In this document: in pieces, positions 50,014-59,600 of the stretch
Layout: every line of letters starts with the position of its first letter
How positions within the stretch are numbered: position 1 is the first letter of the stretch
NCBI GenBank assembly: GCA_960531495.1
Contig: OY482846.1
Coordinates: forward strand, 17,650,987-17,714,986
DNA from: Zeus faber
Lineage: Eukaryota > Chordata > Actinopteri > Zeiformes > Zeidae
Length of the DNA: 64,000 nucleotides
Direction: 5' to 3'
Translations under genes and position numbers: made by a program
The notes under the pieces: generated by a model
Database searches by the model: none
What the model saw: the letters and a program-made list of their open reading frames with translations, nothing else
Told to the model about the DNA's origin: nothing

Positions 50014-50021
50014 TTTTTATA
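50014..50021 (-). promoter_or_regulatory. cd24: TATA box of CD24
   Basis: The minus strand reads TATAAAAAG about 110 bases before the CD24 ATG, with a moderately GC-rich stretch downstream. Transcription would then start near 49985-49990 with a 5' UTR of about 85 bases. No other TATA-like site sits this well before the gene. Confidence 0.6.
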
Positions 50022-50930
50022 CCAGCGTCTGGTTGGCGGTGACGTCACCCATAGGCTAGACTGGGATCCCAGCTTCTGGATCCAAGAAGCACACTTTGTA
50101 CAATTGGTTCAAAAGGCTTTTTTTTTTTTAAATTTTTTTATGTATTTGTATGATCATTATTTTTTTCAACAAAAAATAAAGATACAAAAAACAAAACAAA
50201 AAAACACTATGAAATGCAGCCTTTTTAGTGCGACTAAAACGAATGTATATCTATCAACGTATTTAGAAAAAGGCTTAAACGTAATGAAATGTTATATATA
50301 CGTAAGCTATTTTGAAAGTACGCAACATTTATGAATAAATACAACCTGTTGAACAAGATCTGTGCGATGTATGGAATCGCAGCAGCGCCCCCTTGTGTAT
50401 GCTTCTTGAAAAATAATAATTCTGGATCAATGAACAATGATGAGGCCTACAAAGTATATTTACAACCTACCACATAGGATTAAGATTCATTTTAGATTCA
50501 GCACTTTGTTTAAAGGTTGTTGTTTTCATTAAAGGGGTAAAATGTCCTGTTGCAGAAAGAGCTTTAAACAAACATGTTTTCAAGACAAACCTGTTGCTGA
50601 GGACTAGAGATGGCGCGCCACAAATCGGTGGATGTCTCCCCCAGTAGGCCGCAACGAGTCACTACAAGTCAACGGGCGCTCACTTTACACCTCTCCCAAA
50701 AATATTGGAAACCAAAATGTTCACTTTTCAGAAGTGACAGGACACACACACTGCAGTCACCCGCACACGGACAGTGAAATCACATGATCAAGTAATGACA
50801 CACTCAGATACATCAAGTGGACACTGTTTTATGACTCGCTCCAGATGTTGGGGATTGTAACTTTAGGCTTATAACTATGGTCTTTAGTTGTGTAAGTGCA
50901 TTTCTGAGGGGAATAGTGATCCAAAACCCT

Positions 50931-50932
<2 letters not shown>

Positions 50933-51002
<70 letters not shown>
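50933..51002 (+). repeat. (CA)n microsatellite
   Basis: About 35 CA units with two CG interruptions. Confidence 0.95.
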
Positions 51003-51003
<1 letters not shown>

Positions 51004-51246
51004 CCCCAAAGGACCCTAATGGGACTAACGCTGTGTGCAGAGGCACCAGATGTGCGTTGTTATTCAGGGGCAGACACAGGGGGGGGGGGTCTTTTGTGAG
51101 GCATCAGATAAGGCCTGTTCCCAAAGCCCGGCCCGATCCGGTGTCATCGGCGCCGCTACGAGGAGATGAAACCCAAGACCCACGCCCCAGCTCGGGTTTC
51201 TGTTTACATGAGCCCGGTCCCTGGATTCCTTGAACCAAAGCAGGCT

Positions 51247-51279
51247 ATGAGAGACAGAGACAGACAGAGAGAGAGAGAA

Positions 51280-51316
<37 letters not shown>

Positions 51317-51354
51317 CTGTCTGTTTTTCTATCTATCTATCTATCTATCTGTCC

Positions 51355-51388
<34 letters not shown>
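51247..51388 (+). repeat. (GA)n followed by (CTAT)n and (CTGT)n
   Basis: Three adjoining simple arrays: GA-rich 51247-51316, CTAT 51329-51352 and CTGT/CCGT to 51388. Confidence 0.9.
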
Positions 51389-51454
51389 TTAAAATAACAG
51401 TTGAGTTTCAACAGCACCAGTCATTCAAACATCTTATGTAATCCTGTAGGTACA

Positions 51455-53092
51455 CTTCTTACCTTACCTTACCTTACATTACATTACATTACCTTACCTT
51501 CCCTTCCCTTACCATATCTTACCTTATCTTACCTATCCCTTTCCTTATCGTATCCTACCTTACCTCACCTTACCTTACATGACCTTACCTTATCTTATCT
51601 TACCTTACCTTACATTACATTACCTTACATTACCCTAGCTTACCTTCCCTTACCTTACTGTATCTAACCTTACCTTACCTTACCGTATCTAACCTTACCT
51701 TACCTTACTGTATCTAACCTTACCTTTCCTTACCGTATGCTACCTTACCTTACCTTACCTTTCCTTACCGTATCCTACCTTACCTGACCTAATCCTTACC
51801 TTACCTTGTCTTGTCCTGTCTTATATTATCTTATTGTATCTTATCTTATCTTATCTTGTCTTGTCTTATGTTATCTTATCGCATCTTACCTTATCTTATC
51901 TTATCTTATCTTATCTTGTCTTGTCTTGTCTTGTCTTATGTTACCTTGTCTTGTCTTGTCCTGTCTTATCTTATCTTATATTGTCTTATGTTATGTTATG
52001 TTGTTATGTTATGATATGTTATCTTATGTTATCTTGTGTTATCGTATCTTATCATATTGTATCTTATCTTATCTTACCTTATCTTATCTTATCTTACCCT
52101 GTCTTGTCTTGTCTTATGTTATCTTATCGTATCTTACCTTGTCTTGTCTTATGTTATCTTACCTTGTCTTGTCTTATGTTATCTTATCGTATCTTACCTT
52201 GTCTTGTCTTATGTTATCTTACCTTGTCTTGTCTTATGTTATCTTATCGTTTCTTACCTTGTCTTGTCTTATGTTATCTTATCGCATCTTACCTTATCTT
52301 ATCTTATCTTATCTTATCTTGTCTTGTCTTGTCTTGTCTTGTCTTGTCTTATGTTACCTTGTCTTGTCTTGTCCTGTCTTATCTTATCTTATATTGTCTT
52401 ATGTTATGTTATGTTGTTATGTTATGATATGTTATCTTATGTTATCTTGTGTTATCGTATCTTATCATATTGTATCTTATCTTATCTTACCTTATCTTAT
52501 CTTATCTTACCCTGTCTTGTCTTGTCTTATGTTATCTTATCGTATCTTACCTTGTCTTGTCTTATGTTATCTTACCTTGTCTTGTCTTATGTTATCTTAT
52601 CGTATCTTACCTTGTCTTGTCTTATGTTATCTTACCTTGTCTTGTCTTATGTTATCTTATCGTTTCTTACCTTGTCTTGTCTTATGTTATCTTATCGTAT
52701 CTTACCTTGTCTTGTCTTATGTTATCTTACCTTGTCTTGTCTTATGTTATCTTATCGTATCTTACCTTGTCTTGTCTTATGTTATCTTATCGTATCTTAC
52801 CTTGTCTTGTCTTATGTTATCTTACCTTGTCTTGTCTTATGTTATCTTATCGTATCTTACCTTGTCTTGTCTTATGTTATCTTACCTTGTCTTGTCTTAT
52901 GTTATCTTATCGTATCTTACCTTGTCTTGTCTTATGTTATCTTACCTTGTCTTGTCTTATGTTATCTTATCGTATCGTACCTTGTCTTGTCCTGTCTTGT
53001 CTTGTCTTGTCTTATCTTATCTTGTCTTATGTTATGTTATCTTATCGTATCTTACATTGTCTTGTCTTGTCTTGTCTTATCTTATGTTGTCT
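51455..53092 (+). repeat. Pentanucleotide satellite (CTTAT/CTTAC/CTTGT)n, 1.6 kb
   Basis: The whole stretch is built of CTTRY-type 5-mers. The left part (to about 51800) is mostly CTTAC. Higher-order structure is clear: a unit marked by TTGTTATGTTATGATATG occurs at 52001 and again at 52414, an offset of 413 bases. The 60-base lines at 52801, 52861 and 52921 are identical apart from one base near the end, showing a 60-base sub-repeat. Because five is not divisible by three, all plus-strand frames stay open for long distances; these are not genes. Confidence 0.95.
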
Positions 53093-53287
53093 TTCATCGA
53101 TATACACAAACGGAGAGCACACACTACTTCGATCCTAGAGTGTGTGTCTATGTGTGTTTGTGTGAGTGTGTATACTGTATATATTAAGGCGCAATGTATG
53201 CATTTCTGTTTCAATTTTAGGTTGTAATGGTCACTTTCTGTTTTACATTCTATGGCAATCAAGCATCTAGCATTGCACTGAAATTGG

Positions 53288-53456
53288 TGGGAGAGAGATA
53301 GAGGGAGGGAGAGAGGGAGCAAGAGAGCAGGTTGAGAGAAAGGGAGGGAGGGAGAGGGAGAGAGAGAGAAAGACAGAGAGAGAGAAAGACAGAGAGAGGG
53401 AGAGAGGGACAAGGAGAGAGGGAGAGAGAGAGTGGGACAGGGGGAGATAGGGACAG

Positions 53457-53494
<38 letters not shown>

Positions 53495-53700
53495 CGGGAG
53501 AGAGGGAGAAAACACAGGAGCGAGAAAGCGAGAGAGGGACAGAGGGAGAGAGAGAGGGACAGAGGGAAAGGGGGAGAAAGGGAGAGGGAGACAGAGGGAG
53601 ATAGGGAGACAGAGAGGGACAGGGGGAGAGAGAGGGAGAGAGGGGGACAGAGGGAGAGAGGGAGAGAGAGCGAGGGGGACAGAGGGCGAGAGAGAGAGGC
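53288..53700 (+). repeat. Purine (GA/GGGA)n tract, about 410 bases
   Basis: Almost pure G and A with occasional C or T, made of GAGAGGGA-type units. No coding value. Confidence 0.9.
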
Positions 53701-53980
53701 CATTGGGTGAAAGACGAGAGTCCTCTATCAAACTATACAAGGTCCCATACATTCTTTTCTCCTTTGGGATGGAGGGTCCAGCGACGAAACCACTGCCATG
53801 CACGGACCCCCCCCAAAAAAACAACTTCCTCCGCCATTGTATGGTATCATTTCCTCATCTTTTCATGTCTTTATTTCAAGACAAGAATATTCCAGCCAGA
53901 CAGTGTTTTCAGTGTGCGTCCCCTCAGATAAAACACGGTCCTCGCATTCCTGGTGAAATGCATCTATATGTGGAGATTTG

Positions 53981-54045
53981 GGAGGGGGGGGGGGGGTGGG
54001 GGTGGGGGGTGGAGGGGTGTGTGTGTGGGGGGGGGGGGGTGTTGG
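53981..54045 (+). promoter_or_regulatory. G-rich quadruplex-forming tract upstream of SOBP
   Basis: Many separated G runs of four or more lie within 65 bases (GGGAGGGGGG, GGGGGTGGGGGTGGGGGG, GTGTGTGTGGGGGGGGG patterns), about 370-430 bases before the SOBP ATG. A short CAAACCCAAACCC stretch follows at 54070. The quadruplex potential is seen in sequence; a regulatory role is inference. Confidence 0.5.
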
Positions 54046-54097
54046 GTTACATGAAGGCCCCTCCCTGTCCAAACCCAAACCCAAACCCAGATCCATC

Positions 54098-54101
<4 letters not shown>

Positions 54102-54138
<37 letters not shown>

Positions 54139-54163
54139 CGAGAGAGAGAGAGAGAGTGAGAGC

Positions 54164-54196
<33 letters not shown>

Positions 54197-54197
54197 G
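54102..54197 (+). repeat. (GA)n tract in probable SOBP 5' UTR/promoter
   Basis: GAGAGA/GAGAGC array about 220-310 bases before the SOBP ATG. It is probably transcribed or promoter-proximal; the start site is not determined. Confidence 0.8.
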
Positions 54198-54414
54198 GAT
54201 TGTTCAGTGAGTGTTTCAGTCCGTGGAGCTCCGCGGGGGAAAGGAGCCCCAGATGACGGATCCAGACGTCTGGGAGTGACAGCCGCTGTCACGGAGCGCG
54301 CGGTGGCCCCCACGCTCTTGAACCGCCTTCCGTCGAGTCTAGTCTAGTCGAGGAAGGGACACGCACCCACGGACACGGACCCACGGCCCCACGGACACGG
54401 ACCCGGACAGGACT

Positions 54415-54552
54415 ATGCCAGAGATGGAGAAGGGCAGACCTCCGGAAAATAAACGCAGTAGGAAACCCGCGCACCCAGTCAAAAGGGAGATCAACCAGGA
54501 GATGAAGGTGCGTGTGGCTGTTGCCATGTAAATCAAATGTTACAATGTTGTA

Positions 54553-54631
<79 letters not shown>

Positions 54632-55453
54632 AGCCATATGGTCCTTACACACAATGTAAATAATCACTTATTCTTTCAACTAGTCAAACTTTTTTTTTTT
54701 TTAAAGTGAGACATAACTTTTCGAAATGAAGGCAGCCTTCAAGGAGGCAGAGACGCAATTCCTGATTTGCTTTTCGATTCTTATCGAAGTAGGTGTGATT
54801 CCGGGCTCGTGCGTTTCGCCTCCGGTTTGCAGTTTTTCAATGTCGCCGCAGAATCCTCAAGCCCCAAAGTGAACAAGCTACACGTTCATCAACTGCGCCG
54901 CGGCGCGAGTCCAGATATCAAGGCGGAATGTCCCTTTAGTGACGTCATGTCAGGCCAGCTGTGGCCGCACCGTCCAGCGGAGATCCAGATGTGCGTCACC
55001 AGGCTGCACAACACATCCCTTCTCCTCCCTCCACTACTCTCTGTCTCCCTTTATGTTCGTACCCAGATATCTCCTGACTGGGAGCCAGAGGGGGAGATAC
55101 AGTATAATGGCCATTTTCCCGTAGAATAAACTGGGAATTACTGTGGGAATCCAATCCATTCCCCCCTTTTTATCCCTCCGGCTTTGTTTTGGTACAGACA
55201 TTTGCTGTCGTGAGAAATGTAAAAGGACAAGCAGTTTAGGGAGGGGGGGTGTGTTCTGGTCTGCGTGAGAGAGGAAATGTGTTCTTTTCTCCCAATGAGA
55301 GTGGTTTGGATCGTCGCTTTTGATATCCAGAGGAGGTGTAGAGTTACAACTTAACTAATTTTAATCAAAACACGCGAAACGCTATCCGCGCTTGATGTAA
55401 GCTCGGCCGGGCCGAGGCTCGGGGTCGGCCCCAGTTTGTTTCCCTTGGCTGCA

Positions 55454-55515
<62 letters not shown>

Positions 55516-55812
55516 GTTTGGGGATATGGCTTGTCACTCTCACAAAGCAGATGTTTGTCTGAACTGCCAAAAAGAAACAAAAACAACCTTGTGGGAAGCA
55601 GAAGGCTGGGTTCAAAAAAAAAAATTGCCTGTTTTATAATCAGAAAATAGCAAGCGAAAATGACACTGAGCTACATAGTCCATAAACGAGTTTCCTTCTC
55701 AGACGACTACAGCGATTTGACACACTTAGACGAGTAGATGTGTAAGGACTTACAGTAAATGATGTTGACCCTGCAACACCAGAGAAAGTCTCACATTCTA
55801 AGAACGGAAAAT

Positions 55813-55867
<55 letters not shown>

Positions 55868-56391
55868 AGAGAGAGAGAGACACCGACAGACGGAGAGACG
55901 GATTAAACGGTGTGATTCCTAGCGCGGGACCGTGTTGTCTCAGTAACAAATCCCTGTTCTTGGACCCCCGCTCCCCCGCCCTCCCACTCCACGTCCCTCC
56001 ACGTCCACGACACCGGAGACCTGACTTTAATCATCGCTCGGCGTATTTAGCCAGATATGATACCGCCGCTACGTTTAGCGAGCGAGAGAGAGAGAGAGAG
56101 AGATCCATTTCATTTCTCCGAGGCCCTATAGTGCGGAGCAGAGGTCGTAGTGAGGAAAGCGCGGGGGGGGGGGGGTGCAGTCGCAATACTACAGCACTAC
56201 AACACCACCAACCAACCTCCACCTCCACCTCCACCACCACCACCACCACCACGGCAGACTGGCTGCACTGGAAAGGGCTGAAACCCGAGAGGCAGCACTG
56301 TGTCGGGTGTCAGGCGTGGAAGGTGCTGGGGCGGGAGGGAGGGAGGGAGGCCTGAGAGGGAGAGTGAGAGAAAGGGAGGCGGGAGGGGAGA

Positions 56392-56432
<41 letters not shown>

Positions 56433-56630
56433 TGGACTGGAGAAAGAGAGAGATGAGAGGGACAGAGGGCGGTGGACGTCGGAGGGGGGTGAGGAAAGGA
56501 GAGAGGGAGCATGGGGCATTTCCGAGAAGCGTGGGACCTTGCCGCGGTGTTGGGTGTCCCGCTCTGATTTCTCCCCCGTTCTGGATCGGGTTCCCCTAGC
56601 CTCCAATCCGGTTCTCCCCAAGCCACGGAG

Positions 56631-56687
<57 letters not shown>

Positions 56688-59600
56688 GGATTTGAGACAG
56701 GGACGTGGGCTTGATGAAAAGAGAGACCTTTTTTTCATCTGGTCATAATCAAAAAAAGAGAAGAGAAAGATCACACATCCCATCTGTGGAGAACCGACCC
56801 CCTCCACACTCTTTTTTTCCCCCAATTAAAAGAGATAAACAAAGGATGATTCATAGATCTCACGTCGGTGTTAGTTTTTTTTTTTTTTTTTCAAGCCTTT
56901 CCGTCTCAGATTTAGCAAGAGTAAACAACTGGGAACACATCATGGAAAAAGCCGTCATACTGTACTCCACTGTGCTCGTATTCATTTCTCTGTCGGGGCC
57001 GGGGCCTAAAAAAGAATCCTGTGCTTTCATTCAGCGGAGAGGAAAAAAGAGCTGCTTGATACTTTAAAGACACGGTTAGGGAGAACTCCACTCCCGACCC
57101 GCACTAACGTCACAGTTGCTTACTTTCAGTCACGCTGGTGCAGAGTGATAATCGGTTGTGTTACATTGATTTTTGGGTATTTGTTACTTGTTGTTCTGCC
57201 TCCAGACCTTCGCGGAGAGCACCATGAACGAGCTCCTGGGCTGGTACGGCTACGACAAGGTAGAGCTCCGAGATTCTGAGGCCAATGAGATCCGGAACTA
57301 CAGAGAAAGACGTCAGCATGTGTCAGTGCTAAAAGGTAAGGGCGAGAGTCTGGGTTTGTTTGTGTACACTCGCAACTACAGGCCAACAGGTTATGGACAG
57401 GAAAGAAATTGTTGCGCTTCATTTGCTAGGGGAATTGACTCCTTTAATACCATTTCTATGCCTTCCAGAAAACTCGTTGTCAAAACTGAAAAGCGTGGAA
57501 GCCAAGGCCAGTCATTCAGTACCGGCCATGAAGAGTGCCGAGAGAGATTCCACCAGTGTCCCCACCTCCTCTTCATCCTCTTCCTCACCAAGCTCTTCCC
57601 TGACCAGCCCCAAGGAGCACAAGAGTGCCCCTGTCATCGTTCCCCTAATAAAGCCATCTGCAGGTAGAGCAACATAAAATTTCACTGCTGTATAAGGATT
57701 AAGGAGTTAAGCATCTGTGTTTTACTCAACAGTACTTTGAAAGGCGTTAAAGTGAGTAATGATCACCAATCCACTTTGAGCCACCACCAGATCACCAATC
57801 CAACTTACTTCAGGACACAAGTCTGCTGTGAACTGGTCCTAGAGTAAGACAGTGAAGCAGAAGTACCGTTTGCAAAATGATTTGCTAATGCCCCTCAATC
57901 TCTGTCTTGTACCCCCATCCCCCTGCAGTGGAGGATGTTCAAAACGTGCAGATAGTGTGCGTGTGGTGTCAGAAGGAGGGCGTGAAGCGCTATTCTCTAT
58001 GCATGGGTTCCGAACTCAAGAGCTTCTGCAGTGAAAAGTGCTTCGCTGCCTGCAGACGGGCCTACTTCAAGCGCAACAAGGTCAGTAGCTTAACTCGGGC
58101 TGGGTATTGGTACTCAATACCTTTAAGGTATCGACCAAAATAACCCAATACCAAGTAGTATCAAAACTTCTCCAGTCAAACAATACCTGCATTCAATTCA
58201 TTTTGTACCGAGATCTAGAAGAAAATGACTATTTGTATGGTTTTGCTCGCAGCCAATCACTGCAAGGGTTCTTCGATTTAATGGGACATGTAATTGGCCC
58301 ACTACCACACCAGCTACAAGTTAGAAAATCACCTCAATCATTTTTCCATTTAGTGCGATGTGTGATTGGCTCACTACTGCAGCAACGGCTACAAAAGTCT
58401 GTTAAAGGATAGGTTCACAATTTTTAAAGTCTGTCTTAAAACATCAGTCAGGTGTCCATATGAAGAGTGAAAGAGGTTTCCTTTGCTGTAATCATTCCTC
58501 CTGTACTGGCTATTTGTTTAAAATTACACAACCCAAATACTTAATTGTACAATTGTGTACAGTTATTTAATAAATATTTCAATAATTTGAACACAATTTG
58601 TATTCACTTGAAGGGTACTGGTATTGGTACTGGTATCATCATTTTCTAAACAATCCCAACCCCTAATCTTAACCATCAAATTTCCTTGATTAAAGGCATA
58701 ACTCACAATTTGCATTTCTCTATCCAAATGGTTGGTTGCTATGCGAACTGTTGGGGGAAAAATGGGGATAGTTATTATGCTGACTACCTAGAAAGGTGAT
58801 GAGGTACACATCTGACACCTTTCTTTCTACCACATTTAACTTCATCAAACTCCTTTGATGCAGACAGTCCTCTCTGAGGCCCCTTACCCAGCTATTTTAC
58901 CAATAAGGCCAATTAACCTCCAAACATGCTACCTCTCTTCGGTATACTGTATTTTCTCCACTGGAACTTGTTTGCTAATCCTTGTTGAATCTCTGCATTC
59001 TACACAGTTCTATGTTGGTGGATTTTACGTCAACAAATAGTGGTTGTTAAACTCAGCATGAAGGTTGTGAAGTCTAGTCACAAACACATGCACACATACA
59101 CACATGCACGCCTGCACACATAAACAAGCACTTATCTAACTTCAGTTTTGGCCAGTTGCAGACTATTTATATACAGATATCTGAATCTGGAGAAAAATTC
59201 TGGCAGGTAAATAGACCGTCAGAAACTGATAGATCCTGTTCTGATCTTATTAGTGAGGTCATTTTGTACAGATTTGTTTACAGAAATTCACAAAGGAGGG
59301 CTCTCTTGGAGCATACACTCAAGTTTATAAAGAGGTTTACTAGGATAGGGGTGGCAGAGGGGAGGTCAAAGTTCGCAGGGGACACCTAGTATCAGTTTCG
59401 TCTTAATGGAGAAGGGGCCAGTCATTAAGTGGCTCTGGTCCGGAGCAGGAAAGCGGCAGCAATGGAGAACCACTGTGATACATGTTACCACCATTTTTCC
59501 CCTTCCATTACGACACAATTACCCCTTCTTTTGAGATGCAGTGTGACAGGCAATGACAGGCAAGAATATCCCCTTCACCCTTCTTGTTGTTCATGCCGAG

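Larger units (their letters stand above)
50022..54414. other. CD24-SOBP intergenic region
   Basis: Between the back of the CD24 promoter and the SOBP start no gene is seen. It holds (CA)n, (GA)n and (CTAT)n/(CTGT)n arrays, the pentanucleotide satellite, a 400-base purine tract and a G-rich tract. MTRES1, BEND3 and PDSS2, which lie between CD24 and SOBP in human, are not present. Confidence 0.7.
54508..57205 (+). other. sobp: SOBP intron 1
   Basis: A 2.7-kb intron rich in simple repeats: (ATT)n 54553-54631, (CT)n 55456-55512, (GA)n 55813-55880, 56396-56430 and 56632-56683, and a poly-G near 56163. The 55900-56600 part is GC-rich, has many CpG, and may be regulatory. No coding exon was found in it. 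Confidence 0.65.

Noticed and set aside
51806-53227. A 473-codon open frame of Leu/Ser/Tyr/Val repeats, apparently a membrane protein
   Set aside because: It is the translation of the CTTRY pentanucleotide satellite. A 5-base repeat gives the same peptide in every frame, and no stop arises by chance. No real gene features are present.
53077-53824. Long minus-strand Ser/Leu/Pro-rich open frames
   Set aside because: They lie on the (GA/GGGA)n purine tract and reflect low-complexity sequence only.
54070-54092. Telomere-like CAAACCC repeats
   Set aside because: Only three to four units, not the vertebrate TTAGGG hexamer, and placed within a G/A-rich promoter region.
56189-56825. Ser/Leu/Pro-rich open frames in SOBP intron 1
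   Set aside because: These come from GA repeats and GC-rich sequence, with no family resemblance and no splice logic.
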